In this document: piece by piece, positions 32,599 through 41,668 of the stretch
Layout of the letters: each line of letters opens with the position of its first letter
Numbering within the stretch: the stretch's first letter is position 1
Assembly (NCBI GenBank): GCA_050248155.1
Contig: JBFWSW010000010.1
Span: forward strand, 1 to 64,000
Length of the DNA: 64,000 nucleotides
Reading direction: 5' to 3'
Source: VFMC01 sp050248155
GTDB taxonomy: Bacteria > Actinomycetota > Acidimicrobiia > Acidimicrobiales > Ilumatobacteraceae
The notes under the pieces: model-generated
Seen by the model: only the letters and a program-made list of their open reading frames with translations
Told to the model about the DNA's origin: nothing
The model's database searches: none
Translations under genes and position numbers: made by a program

Positions 32599-33725
32599 GG
32601 TTCGTCTCCCCCGAACTGGTCGGTGCTCTCGTCGGACATGGATGTCTCGGCGACGGTGAAGGCCGCGATGCGCGGCCATGCCAGGCGGATCGCTCCGCCG
32701 ATGGCCACGCCACCGAGCCCGTCGCTCGGCACGGTGGCGAGAAGGTGATGGCGTGCGCTCGCCGGTCCCGGGAGGTCGACCCGAACCCGGCAGTCGGCAC
32801 CGAGGTACTGGATGTCGCTCACGGTGCCCTCGACGGCGACCTCGCCGTCGGCCACGCCATCTGACGCCCAGACGACGCGGATGCGCTCCGGACGGATCGA
32901 GTGGGTCGCGCGCACGCCCATGATGTGCTCGGACTCGTCGGGGCCGAGCAGGTTCGAGGTACCCACGAACCCGGCGACGAACGACGTGGCCGGATGGTCG
33001 TAGATCTCGCGCGGCGTGCCGACTTGCTCGATGCGCCCGTGGTTGAACACCGCGATGCGGTTGCTCATCGAGAGCGCCTCGCCCTGATCGTGGGTGACGA
33101 AGACGAAGGTGATGCCCACGTCGCGCTGGATGGCCTTGAGCTCGACCTGCATCTCCTCGCGCAACTTGAGATCGAGCGCACCCAGCGGCTCGTCGAGCAG
33201 CAGCACCTTGGGGCGGTTGACCAGCGCGCGGGCCAACGCGACGCGCTGACGCTGGCCACCCGACATCTCGTGGGGACGGCGCCGCCCGAACTCGCCGAGC
33301 CGCACCGACTCGAGCATCTCGCTCGCGCGCCGTCGCCGTTCGGCCTTCTTGACGCCTTTCACCTTGAGGCCGTACTCGATGTTCTCGAGCACGCTCATGT
33401 GCGGGAAGAGGGCGTAGTCCTGGAACACGGTGTTGACGTCGCGGTCGTAGGGCGCGAGCGATGTGACGTCGGTTCCCTCGAGCAGGATCGCGCCCGCGGT
33501 CGGCGACTCGAACCCGGCGATCATGCGCAGCACCGTCGTCTTCCCCGATCCCGACGGACCGAGCAACGAGAAGAACTCGCCCTCGGCGATCTCGAGGTCG
33601 ATGTCGTCGACGGCGACGACCGCGTGCTCACCCGAGCCGAATGTCTTGCGCAGCGCGACGAGCCGGATCGCGGGTCGGGTCGACGACGACAGCTGGCCGG
33701 TTTCGGCCGTGGCGAGCTCGCTCAC
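32595..33725 (-). CDS. ABC transporter ATP-binding protein (PotA-like)
   Basis: 376 residues. Walker A GPSGSGKTT (~55), Q-loop FQDYALFPHM (~101), signature MSGGQRQRVALARAL (~153), Walker B LLLDEPLGALD and H-loop VTHDQGEAL. The C-terminal TOBE-like regulatory domain (~265-360) includes SIRPERIRV and DIQYLGADCRVRVDL, typical of the PotA/FbpC group. First gene of the ABC operon; the GTG at 33725 lies 89 bases after the smc stop, where a promoter is likely. Energises import through the two permeases. Confidence 0.94.
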   Translation of the reverse strand: MSELATAETGQLSSSTRPAIRLVALRKTFGSGEHAVVAVDDIDLEIAEGEFFSLLGPSGSGKTTVLRMIAGFESPTAGAILLEGTDVTSLAPYDRDVNTVFQDYALFPHMSVLENIEYGLKVKGVKKAERRRRASEMLESVRLGEFGRRRPHEMSGGQRQRVALARALVNRPKVLLLDEPLGALDLKLREEMQVELKAIQRDVGITFVFVTHDQGEALSMSNRIAVFNHGRIEQVGTPREIYDHPATSFVAGFVGTSNLLGPDESEHIMGVRATHSIRPERIRVVWASDGVADGEVAVEGTVSDIQYLGADCRVRVDLPGPASARHHLLATVPSDGLGGVAIGGAIRLAWPRIAAFTVAETSMSDESTDQFGGDEP

Positions 33726-33814
33726 GATGGGATGATCACTCCAGGTCGGACGCCGGTTGGAATGCGCGACGTTAGCCCGTTGGAGTCGCCCCTCTGAGCG
33801 ATGACCTGGTGCGA

Positions 33815-36800
33815 TCAGGCGGTGGCGGCGACCCGCTCGGTGATGACCTTCGAGGAGCCGCCCGGTTGCATCGTCACGCCGAGCAGGCAGTCGCCTGCCT
33901 CCATCGTGCGCTTCTGGTGGCTCACGATGAGCAGCTGCGCCTCACGGCGGAACTCGCCGATCAGGCCGAGGAACCGGTGCAGGTTGACATCGTCGAGCGC
34001 GGCCTCGACCTCGTCCATCACGTAGAACGGGGAGGGCCTGCTGCGGAACACCGCGAACAGGTAGGCGAGCGCCGTCAGGCTGCGCTCGCCGCCGGACAGG
34101 AGCGACAGCTTCTTCACGTTCTTGCCGCTGGGCTTGGCCTCGACCTCGATGCCCGTGTTCAACAGGTCGTCGGGCTGGGTGAGCACCAGCCGGCCACTGC
34201 CGCCCGGGAACAGGTTGTCGAACAGCTGGCTGAAGTGTGCACTGACGTCCGCGAAGGCTGCGGCGAAGACGGTCTGGATCTCGAGATCGACCGCCTTGAT
34301 GACGCGCAGCAGTTCGCGCCTGGTGTCGCGCACGTCTTCCAGCTGCGTCTCGAGGAAGTCGTGCCGCTGCTGCAGCTCGGTGAACTCCTCGAGCGCGAGC
34401 GGGTTGATCGGTCCCATGAGGCGCAGCTCGCGTTCGAGATCGCGCACCCTCGCGACGGGCGACGTGCCGTCGGGCAGCGGGGGCAGCTCGGCCGCCTCGG
34501 CCACCGCGGGTTCGACGTCGTGGTCGCGTCGAACCGCCTCGACCGCAGCCTCGAGACGCAGGCGCGCTTCGGCTTCGTCGAGCTCGATCCGGCGCGACCG
34601 CTCACGGGTCGCGTCGAGCTCGCGCTCGGCTTCGGCCCGGCGACGGCGGAGATCGTCGAGGCGAGCAGCGATCGAACGGACCTCGTCGCTCTGCTTGCGA
34701 CGGATCTCGAGCAGTTCCTCGTGACGGGCTTCGATGACGTGGCGGTGGCCGTCGACGAGCCCCGTGAGTCGCACCAGCGCCTCGAGCGACCGCTCGACGG
34801 CGACCCGGCGTTCGGCCGCAGCGGCGCGCGCCTCGGCGTCGGCTGCCAGCCGGCGTTCGGTCTCGTCGAGGCGACGCTCGACGAATGCGTGCCGCTCGTG
34901 CAGTCCGGCGTTCCGCATCTCGAGCTCGTGGCGACGCGACGCCAACAGGGCGGCATGTGCGTCGAGCTCGGCGCGCAGCTCGCCGCGCGCCTTCGCCGCT
35001 TCTGCCTCGGCAGCTTCGTCTGCTTCCAGCGCTGGAAGCAGCGCGGCGAGCTCGCCGGCCCGCACGCGCTCGCGTGCGACGCGCTCGGCCGCTTCGGCCA
35101 GTGCGCGGTCGAGTGATTCGAGCTCAGTCGCAGCCTCTCGCCGATCGCCCTGCACGCGAGCCAGCGCCTCGGACGCTGCGGTGAACGATGCGTCGTGCTG
35201 GTCGAGCCGTCTCGACAGCTCGGCCTCGGCCTGGCGAGCAGCGTCGAGCTCGGCGCGGGCACGGCGGGAGGCCGCGTCACGGCGTTCGAGGTCGGCGTCC
35301 AATCCGGCGAGCCGCTCGTTGGCCTCGTCGAGCGCAGCCGCGGTCGCCCCGTCGCCGGCGGCCCCGAGTCGCCAACCGGACGGACCGAACCGGTCGCCCT
35401 GCGCGGTGACGATGACGGCGCCAGGATGGGCGATGGCGATGTCGACAGCCTCGTCGGCCGAGCCGACCCGCACCGCGGACGAGACGATCGCGTCGAGCAG
35501 CTCGTCGACCATCGGCGTCCGGCTGCGCACGTGAGGTCGCACCGGGTCGCCGCCAGCCGGCCGAGCGTCGATCGCACCCGCGTGGACACCGAGCGCCAGC
35601 ACGGCACCGTTCACGTTCGACGCGCGGAGCGACTGGAGCGCGCGACGACCGACGGACGGATCGGCGACGACGACCGCCAACAGCGCGTCGCCGAGCGCGG
35701 CCTCGACAGCGGGCTCCCAGCCCTCGTCGATCTCGACGAGGTCGAGCAACGTGCCGAGGGCGCCGTCGACGCCGGCGAGGTGCTCGGCGCCGGCCTTGGC
35801 GCGGGCCGTCTCGAGCGCGAGGTGCAGCGCTTCCGCCCGCGCTCTCCAACGGGAGAGGTCCTCGGCTGCACGCTGCCGCGCGGCGACAGCGACGTCGGCC
35901 GCAGCCTCCGCTGCGAGCCGGCGGCTCTCGGCCGCCTCGACCTCCGCGACCAGCGGGGCCTCGGACGTGGTCGCGATCTCGCACTGCGACTTCAAACGCG
36001 CGATCTCGTCGTCGAAGCGCTCGACCCGCTGACGCAGCTGGTCGTGGCGCACCTCGGTACGGCGCGCCTCGTTCTCGTCGCGAGCCAACCCGTTCTGCAA
36101 CGAGCGAAGCTCGCCGCGCACCTCTGCGGCAGCCGTGGCGGCCGAGGTCGACGTGGTGACGTCGGTGATGGTGGCGAGCGTGATCTTCCGGCGTTCCGCG
36201 AACGATGCTTCCTCGGCGGCGAGCTCGTCGGCCTCCGGGCCGACCGCGGCGAGGGCGGCGTCGATCTCGGCGAGCTCGTCGCGGAGCTTCGCTGCGTCCG
36301 CCTCGAGGTTGGCGACGACCCCGCCGTCCATCAGCTGGCCGCGGTCGCGCTCGAGCGAGCGTCGACGCTCGACCATGACTGCGGCGAGCCCACGGGCTCG
36401 CTCGCGCAGCTGCTCGACGCGCACCATCTCGTCACCCACGTCGGTGTCGCCGCGTGCCGTCAGCTCGGTCTCGGCGACGAGCACCGCAGTGTCGAGCTCG
36501 GCGAGCTGGGCTCGCAGCTCGCGGTCGGTCTGCTCGACGGCGACGCGGTCGCTGGCCATCGACGTGAGCCGCGTGCGCAGTCCGGCGATCTCGCGGCCGG
36601 CCACGAACAGCTGCAGCGCGGACAGCTCGCGGACGAGGTCGCCGTGCCGGCGCGCGGCCTCGGCCTGGCGCTCGAGGGGGCGCAGCTGACGGCGCACCTC
36701 GCGCAGCAGGTCCTGCACGCGCAGCAGGCTGGCCTCGGTGGCCTCGAGCCGGCGCTCGGACTTCTCCTTGCGACGGCGGTACTTCAGCACGCCGGCGGCT

Positions 36801-37288
36801 TCCTCGATGATCGCCCGGCGGTCCTCCGGACGGGCGTTCAGCACCCCGTCGATCTGGCCCTGGCTGACGATCACGTGTTGCTGGCGGCCGACGCCGGCGT
36901 CGCTGAGCAGCTCCTGCACGTCGAGCAACCGGCACGTCACACCGTTGATCGCGTACTCGCTCTCGCCCGTGCGGAAGAGGGTGCGGGTGACCGTGACTTC
37001 GGTGAACTCGATCGGCAGCAAGCCGGCGGAGTTGTCGAGGGTGAGCGTCACCTCGGCGCGGCCGAGCGCCGGCCGCTTGGCCGTGCCGGCGAAGATGACG
37101 TCGTCCATCTTCTGGCTGCGCACGGCGCTCGGCGCCTGCGCGCCCAGCACCCAGGCGATGGCGTCGACGACGTTGGACTTGCCCGAGCCGTTCGGCCCCA
37201 CCACGACGGTGACACCGGGCTCGAACTCGAGGGTCGTCGCATCGGCGAACGACTTGAAACCTTTGAGGGTGAGGGACTTCAGAAACAC
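33815..37288 (-). CDS. smc: Chromosome segregation protein SMC
   Basis: 1157 residues, a normal bacterial SMC length. Head part 1 with Walker A GPNGSGKSN (~32-40) and QGQIDGVLNARPEDRR, long coiled coils (~160-480 and ~660-950), and a hinge at ~500-640 (GTLLDLVEID, VVVADPSVG, QGDRFGPSGWRLG). Head part 2 has GPINPLALEEF (~990), signature LLSGGERSLTALA (~1078) and Walker B YVMDEVEAALDD. It condenses and segregates the nucleoid with ScpAB. GTG 37288 was chosen for MFLKSLTLKGFKSF. It lies 70 bases downstream of mutM in the same direction. Confidence 0.97.
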   Translation of the reverse strand: MFLKSLTLKGFKSFADATTLEFEPGVTVVVGPNGSGKSNVVDAIAWVLGAQAPSAVRSQKMDDVIFAGTAKRPALGRAEVTLTLDNSAGLLPIEFTEVTVTRTLFRTGESEYAINGVTCRLLDVQELLSDAGVGRQQHVIVSQGQIDGVLNARPEDRRAIIEEAAGVLKYRRRKEKSERRLEATEASLLRVQDLLREVRRQLRPLERQAEAARRHGDLVRELSALQLFVAGREIAGLRTRLTSMASDRVAVEQTDRELRAQLAELDTAVLVAETELTARGDTDVGDEMVRVEQLRERARGLAAVMVERRRSLERDRGQLMDGGVVANLEADAAKLRDELAEIDAALAAVGPEADELAAEEASFAERRKITLATITDVTTSTSAATAAAEVRGELRSLQNGLARDENEARRTEVRHDQLRQRVERFDDEIARLKSQCEIATTSEAPLVAEVEAAESRRLAAEAAADVAVAARQRAAEDLSRWRARAEALHLALETARAKAGAEHLAGVDGALGTLLDLVEIDEGWEPAVEAALGDALLAVVVADPSVGRRALQSLRASNVNGAVLALGVHAGAIDARPAGGDPVRPHVRSRTPMVDELLDAIVSSAVRVGSADEAVDIAIAHPGAVIVTAQGDRFGPSGWRLGAAGDGATAAALDEANERLAGLDADLERRDAASRRARAELDAARQAEAELSRRLDQHDASFTAASEALARVQGDRREAATELESLDRALAEAAERVARERVRAGELAALLPALEADEAAEAEAAKARGELRAELDAHAALLASRRHELEMRNAGLHERHAFVERRLDETERRLAADAEARAAAAERRVAVERSLEALVRLTGLVDGHRHVIEARHEELLEIRRKQSDEVRSIAARLDDLRRRRAEAERELDATRERSRRIELDEAEARLRLEAAVEAVRRDHDVEPAVAEAAELPPLPDGTSPVARVRDLERELRLMGPINPLALEEFTELQQRHDFLETQLEDVRDTRRELLRVIKAVDLEIQTVFAAAFADVSAHFSQLFDNLFPGGSGRLVLTQPDDLLNTGIEVEAKPSGKNVKKLSLLSGGERSLTALAYLFAVFRSRPSPFYVMDEVEAALDDVNLHRFLGLIGEFRREAQLLIVSHQKRTMEAGDCLLGVTMQPGGSSKVITERVAATA

Positions 37289-37358
37289 GCTGGAGCGAGC
37301 CTAGCTGCCGCCTCCCCTCCCCCCGAGTCTCTCCCGACCTCGTCCTGCCCGGGCCGGA

Positions 37359-38201
37359 TCAGCGCTGGCAGCGCGGGCAGAAGTGGGTCGAGCGTCCGGC
37401 GGTGAGCACGCGCTCGATGGTGGCCCGGCTGCAGGTGAGGCACCGTTGCCCGTACCGGTCGTACACCCTGTGGGCGAGCTGGAACTGGCCGCCGTTGCCG
37501 TCGACGTCGACGTACTGCGTGTCGGCCAACGTCGACCCACCGGCCTCGATGGCATCGCCGAGGATGCGGTGGATCTCGCGGTGCAGTGCCGTGATCTCGC
37601 GACCGGTGAGCGTGCTCGAGATGCGGTCGTGGCGCAGGCGTGCGGCGTGCAGGATCTCGTCGCAGTAGATGTTGCCGATGCCGGCGATGACGTGCTGGTC
37701 GAGCAGCAACGCCTTCAGCTGCCGCGACCGCCCGAGCACGATGCGCCGCAGCGTCGCTCGGTCCATCCCGTCGGTGATCGGATCGACACCCAGAGCTGCC
37801 AGGTCGGGGATCTCGACGGCGACGTTGCGCGGGTCGAACACGACGACCTCGCCGAAGGTCCGCGGGTCGACGAACCGCAGCTCGCTCGGCGGCTGGCCGG
37901 ACAGGCGCGCGGCGACGTGCGTGTGGGCCGGGCGCGGCTCGTCGACCGGCGAGATGAGCACCCGACCGCTCATCCGCAGGTGGATCATGACGTCGTCGCC
38001 CGAGTCGAGGCCGAGCAGCAGGTACTTGCCGCGGCGGCGCGTGTCGACGATCGTGGTGCCGGTCAGCCCGTCGATGAGCGCCTGGCGCGACGTCCGTCGG
38101 ACCGTCCGCTCGCGACCCACCTCCACCTGCTCGATCCGCCGGCCGACGAGGTGGACGTCGAGCCCACGCCGGACGGTCTCGACCTCGGGCAGCTCGGGCA
38201 T
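37359..38201 (-). CDS. mutM: Formamidopyrimidine-DNA glycosylase
   Basis: 280 residues. Begins MPELPEVETVRRGL with the catalytic Pro2/Glu3, a RGKYLLLGL strand with the conserved Lys (~58), HLRMSGRV, DQHVIAGIGNIYCDEIL (helix-two-turn-helix) and a C-terminal zinc finger (CLTC...CPRC). It removes 8-oxoguanine and nicks the backbone. The ATG at 38201 overlaps the rnc stop by one base (TGATG), so translation is coupled, as in the classical rnc-mutM-smc cluster. Confidence 0.97.
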   Translation of the reverse strand: MPELPEVETVRRGLDVHLVGRRIEQVEVGRERTVRRTSRQALIDGLTGTTIVDTRRRGKYLLLGLDSGDDVMIHLRMSGRVLISPVDEPRPAHTHVAARLSGQPPSELRFVDPRTFGEVVVFDPRNVAVEIPDLAALGVDPITDGMDRATLRRIVLGRSRQLKALLLDQHVIAGIGNIYCDEILHAARLRHDRISSTLTGREITALHREIHRILGDAIEAGGSTLADTQYVDVDGNGGQFQLAHRVYDRYGQRCLTCSRATIERVLTAGRSTHFCPRCQR

Positions 38202-38923
38202 CAGCCGTCGGCGACGAGCAGCTCGTGCGCCGCGGATGCGGCCATCTGCTCGGCCAGCTTCTTCGACCGACCGGTGCCCTCGCCCAGCACCCGACCGCCC
38301 ACCAGCACCGTCGCGGCGAAGGTCTTCGCGTGGTCGGGTCCGCTCTCGCGCAGCACGTACACGGGTGCCGTGTCGAAGAGCCGGGCGGTCAGCTCCTGCA
38401 GCACCGTCTTGAAGTCGAGCCGGTCGAGCTGCTGCGCGGCCTGCCGGAGCGGCTCGTCGAAGAGCCGTTCGATGAGCGCGCTGGCCGCCTCGACGCCGCC
38501 GTCGAGGTACACCGCGCCGATCACCGCCTCGAGCGCGTCGCTGAGGATGGACGGCTTCATCCGCCCGCCTGCCGCCGCCTCACCCTTGCCGAGCAGGAGG
38601 CAGGTGCCGATGTCGACCGAGGCGGCGACCTCGGCGAGTGCCGATGCGTTGACGACGCTCTTGCGCAGGTCGGTCAACTTGCCCTCGGGGAGGTCCTGGT
38701 ACTGGCGGTACGCGATGTCGGCGATCTTCCAGCCGAGCACCGCGTCGCCCAGGAACTCGAGGCGCTCGTTCGACGCGTGACCCGGCCACTCGGCGCACCA
38801 CGACCGGTGCGCCATCGCCCGTTCGAGCAAGGAGATGTCGGCGAATCGGTAGCCGATGCGCTCGCCGAGCGCGTCGAGCCCGGCGGATCGCGTGGCGAGC
38901 TCAGTCGCCCGAGACTCGCGCAT
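38201..38923 (-). CDS. rnc: Ribonuclease III
   Basis: 240 residues. The nuclease domain has NERLEFLGDAVLG (~53, signature with catalytic acidic residues) and LSDALEAVIGAVYLDGG (~125), then a double-stranded RNA-binding domain (~162-236; DFKTVLQEL, RSKKLAEQMAASAAHELL). It processes rRNA precursors and structured mRNAs. The ATG at 38923 lies 23 bases inside acpP; I found no other start consistent with the domain. Confidence 0.96.
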   Translation of the reverse strand: MRESRATELATRSAGLDALGERIGYRFADISLLERAMAHRSWCAEWPGHASNERLEFLGDAVLGWKIADIAYRQYQDLPEGKLTDLRKSVVNASALAEVAASVDIGTCLLLGKGEAAAGGRMKPSILSDALEAVIGAVYLDGGVEAASALIERLFDEPLRQAAQQLDRLDFKTVLQELTARLFDTAPVYVLRESGPDHAKTFAATVLVGGRVLGEGTGRSKKLAEQMAASAAHELLVADG

Positions 38924-39185
38924 ACACGTAGTCGACCGCGTCGCGCACGGTCTTCAGATCCTCGAGGTCCTCGTCCTCGATGCGGAACCCGATCGATCGC
39001 TCGGCCATCTCCTCCTCGAGCGCCTCGACGAGCTCGATGAGGGCGAGCGAGTCGGCTTCGAGGTCGTCGACGAACGACTGCCCTTCGCTGATGGTGGAAC
39101 CCTCGATCTCGAGGATGTCGGCCAAGCTGGCGCGGACGATCTCGAACACCGCGGTGCGGTCGAGCGGTTCATCGTTGGCGGGCAC
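38901..39185 (-). CDS. acpP: Acyl carrier protein
   Basis: 94-residue acidic four-helix protein. EADSLALIELVEALEEEM contains the Ser that receives the 4'-phosphopantetheine arm (D-S-L). It carries the growing chain in fatty-acid synthesis and feeds acyl groups to PlsX. The GTG start lies 75 bases downstream of plsX. The 3' end overlaps rnc by 23 bases. It is somewhat longer at both ends than typical ACP. Confidence 0.93.
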   Translation of the reverse strand: MPANDEPLDRTAVFEIVRASLADILEIEGSTISEGQSFVDDLEADSLALIELVEALEEEMAERSIGFRIEDEDLEDLKTVRDAVDYVYARVSGD

Positions 39186-39260
39186 GTCGATCTCCCCTGG
39201 GACAGCGTGTTCGGGCGACAGCGATGGTAGCCCGTAGCAGGTGCGTCGACGGGGGGATGG

Positions 39261-40232
39261 TCACGCCGGAGCGGCGATGGCGGCGCGCAACTCGTCGACG
39301 AGTCCCTGCTGGACCATCTCGCGGGCCACTCGGATGCCGTTCAGCATCGCCGTCGAGCCCGACGAACCGTGGCTGATGATGCACACACCGTCGACGCCGA
39401 GCAGCACCGCCCCGCCGTAGGTGTCGGGCGACATCTGGGTGTAGAGCGGCAGCAGTGCCGGCAGCAGCGCGTCGGCGTGCGGCTTGTACGACGGGTCGGA
39501 CGCGAAGGCGGCGAGGATCTCGTTGATCAGCGTGCGCAGGCCACCTTCGAGCGTCTTGAGCACGACGTTGCCGGTGAAGCCGTCGGTGACGATGACGTCG
39601 GCCGTCTTGAGCAGGGTGTCGCGCCCCTCGACGTTGCCGACGAAGTTGATGCCCGGCGCGTGCTCGAGCAACGCGAACGCCTCCTTGCGCAACGTGTCGC
39701 CCTTGCCCGGCTCCTCACCGATCGAGAGCAGGCCGACCTTCGGTTCGCTGACGCCGAACCGGTGACGCGAGTAGACGGAGCCCATCTGCGCGAACTGCAC
39801 CAGCCACTCCGGCTGCACCTCGGCGTTCGCGCCGGCGTCGAGCAAGACGTTCGGGGCATGGCCCGGCACCGGGAGCGGCGTCGCGATGGCCGGTCGGCTG
39901 ACCCCTTTGATGCGACCCATCCGCAGGAGCGCCGAAGCCATCGTGGCACCGGTGTTGCCGGCCGAGATCATGGCGCTCGCGGCGCCGTCGCGAACCGCCT
40001 CGGCGGCACGCACGAGCGTCGAGTCCTTCTTGCGACGCACGCCCTGGGCCGCGTCCTCGTCCATCGCGATGACCTCGGACGCTTCGATCAGCGGCAGGTC
40101 ACCGATGCCGTCGAGCCCGGGCGGACCGACCAGGACGACCGGGATGCCCTCGGCAGATGCCGCGTGCGCCGCGGCGACGATCTCGTCGGGGGCGCGGTCG
40201 CCCCCCATCGCGTCGATCGCGATCGGGAGCAT
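39261..40232 (-). CDS. plsX: Phosphate acyltransferase PlsX
   Basis: 323 residues. MLPIAIDAMGGDRAPDEIV, SAGNTGATMASALLRMGRIKGVSRPA, LLDAGAN, GNVEGRD, VTDGFTGNV and GVDGVCIISHGSS follow the PlsX pattern. It turns acyl-ACP into acyl-phosphate, the first step of membrane phospholipid synthesis by the PlsX/PlsY route. It is between rpmF and acpP in the common rpmF-plsX arrangement. Confidence 0.96.
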   Translation of the reverse strand: MLPIAIDAMGGDRAPDEIVAAAHAASAEGIPVVLVGPPGLDGIGDLPLIEASEVIAMDEDAAQGVRRKKDSTLVRAAEAVRDGAASAMISAGNTGATMASALLRMGRIKGVSRPAIATPLPVPGHAPNVLLDAGANAEVQPEWLVQFAQMGSVYSRHRFGVSEPKVGLLSIGEEPGKGDTLRKEAFALLEHAPGINFVGNVEGRDTLLKTADVIVTDGFTGNVVLKTLEGGLRTLINEILAAFASDPSYKPHADALLPALLPLYTQMSPDTYGGAVLLGVDGVCIISHGSSGSTAMLNGIRVAREMVQQGLVDELRAAIAAPA

Positions 40233-40276
40233 GTGTCGACGGTGATTCGGCGTACGAGGCGGGACCGGACTCGGCG

Positions 40277-40456
40277 TCAGCCGACGTCGACGGCGACGCG
40301 GTCCTTGTACCAGCCGCAGGACGGGCACACCGTGTGCGGCAGCTTGGCGGCGCTGCACCGCGGGCAGACGCTGCGCGACGGTGCGGCCAGCTTCCACGCG
40401 CCCGCACGATGGCTGCGCGTCTTCATCTTCGACTTCTTCTTCTTGGGAACGGCCAC
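40277..40456 (-). CDS. rpmF: 50S ribosomal protein L32
   Basis: 59 residues: MAVPKKKKSKMKTRSHRAGAWKL, then a zinc-binding pattern CPRC...CPSCGWYK. The GTG at 40456 supplies the M before AVPKKK. The four cysteines are intact, so this is the zinc-binding form. It is 76 bases downstream of the DUF177 gene and 44 upstream of plsX. Confidence 0.96.
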   Translation of the reverse strand: MAVPKKKKSKMKTRSHRAGAWKLAAPSRSVCPRCSAAKLPHTVCPSCGWYKDRVAVDVG

Positions 40457-40532
40457 CGTTGGTTCTCCCTGGGCGCGAATGGGCTGAGTCAGGTTAGCGG
40501 AGCCTCGCCAGAACGCCGACCCCGATGGCTGC

Positions 40533-41045
40533 TCAGTCGTCGAGAAGCCCCTTGAGCTGGTCGAGCTCGCCCCATCGGGGATCGGCAGGCTCGTCGGAGC
40601 AGTCGCACGTCTCGACGTTGCGATCGATGCCGCAACGGGGGCAGAGCCCGCGGCAATCATCTCGGCACAGCGGCGAGGACGGCGCGTCGAGCAGCACCAC
40701 CTCGCGCACCATCGGTGCCAGGTCGAGCTGGTCGCCGGCGAGCTCGAACGCATCGGGATCGGTGACGACGTGCTGGTACAGCTCGTGGACGTCGGCCCGC
40801 ACCTCGCCCATCGCCGGGTTGGCGCAGCGCCGGCACGTGCCATGCCACGGTGCCGTGACCAGGCCGCGCACGACGATCCCGTCGGTGAGCGACTCGAGGT
40901 GCAGGCGCGCCGTCACCGGGTCGGCGCCGTGCAACCGGTCGTCGTGCAGGCCGAGATCGGCAACGGTGACCTCGACCTCGAGGTCCTTCTCGCTACCCGG
41001 CCGGCGCAACAGCTCGGCGGCGTTCACCAGCAACGGATTGGCCAT
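40533..41045 (-). CDS. DUF177/YceD family protein
   Basis: 170 residues. The family is linked to 23S rRNA accumulation and is almost always encoded directly before rpmF, as here. GTCRRCANP, LYQHVVTDPDAFEL, VLLDAPSSPLC and CRGLCPRCGIDRN are typical; the cysteine sets could bind zinc. M. tuberculosis Rv2926c is the positional homologue. 20 bases separate it from the coiled-coil gene upstream. Confidence 0.93.
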   Translation of the reverse strand: MANPLLVNAAELLRRPGSEKDLEVEVTVADLGLHDDRLHGADPVTARLHLESLTDGIVVRGLVTAPWHGTCRRCANPAMGEVRADVHELYQHVVTDPDAFELAGDQLDLAPMVREVVLLDAPSSPLCRDDCRGLCPRCGIDRNVETCDCSDEPADPRWGELDQLKGLLDD

Positions 41046-41065
41046 GGACCGAAAAGGCTATCGGC

Positions 41066-41668
41066 CTACCGGTCCTGGTCGAAGAAGCCCTTCGTCGGAT
41101 CCTCGTCCTCGTCGGCGTGGTGCTCGCTGACCCCGATGGACAGTCGAGCGCGCCCGGCCTGGACGGTCTTGTTGAGCTTGTCGAGCAGGATCTCGAAGCT
41201 CGCGAGGCGCTGGTCGAGGAAGTCCTCGGTCTCGTGGCGGAGGCGACGCGAGTCGGCCTCGGCTGCCTCGTTCAGCTGGCGAGCGCGCTGCTCGGCTGCG
41301 CGCACGACCTCGGTGCGTTGCACCATCCGCTCAGCTTGCACGCGCGCCGCCTCGAGCAGCTCGTCGGCTTCGCGGCGGGTCTTGTTGACGAACTCCTGGC
41401 GCTCCTTGATCATCCAGCGCGCCTGGCGCATCTCCTCGGGCATGCGGTGCAGCGCCTCTTCGAGCAGCTCGACGATCTCGTCACGGTCGATGCGGGGCGA
41501 CGACGACAGCGGCATCGTGGGAGCGGTCGCGATGACGTCGATGGCCCGGCGCAGCAGCTGCTCGGCGTCGCCGACGTACCCATTGGTCGTCTTGACGAAC
41601 GCGTCGGAGTCGTCGAACTCGTGGTCGTACTCGTCCTCGTCGTCGTACTCGTCGTCGTCGTAGCTCAT
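41066..41668 (-). CDS. DivIVA-like coiled-coil protein (SepIVA/Rv2927c-like)
   Basis: 200 residues. The N-terminus is a run of Asp/Glu/Tyr (~1-25), followed by a helical region that is a long coiled coil (~60-175: MRQARWMIKERQEFVNKTRRE, AARVQAERMVQRTEVV and beyond) and a short acidic tail. Position between coaD and DUF177 matches M. tuberculosis Rv2927c, the septum protein SepIVA, which has a DivIVA-like domain. A septal or cell-growth role is therefore inferred from position and coiled-coil character; sequence identity was not measured. The start overlaps nothing; the 5' side is coupled to coaD by ATGA. Confidence 0.8.
   Translation of the reverse strand: MSYDDDEYDDEDEYDHEFDDSDAFVKTTNGYVGDAEQLLRRAIDVIATAPTMPLSSSPRIDRDEIVELLEEALHRMPEEMRQARWMIKERQEFVNKTRREADELLEAARVQAERMVQRTEVVRAAEQRARQLNEAAEADSRRLRHETEDFLDQRLASFEILLDKLNKTVQAGRARLSIGVSEHHADEDEDPTKGFFDQDR

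Noticed and set aside
34122..34724. Apparent Ser/Arg-rich protein on the + strand
   Set aside because: Low-complexity Ser/Arg translation typical of a shifted frame across GC-rich coding DNA.
33809..37405. Two long + strand frames opposite smc
   Set aside because: The minus strand carries a complete SMC protein with Walker, signature and hinge parts.
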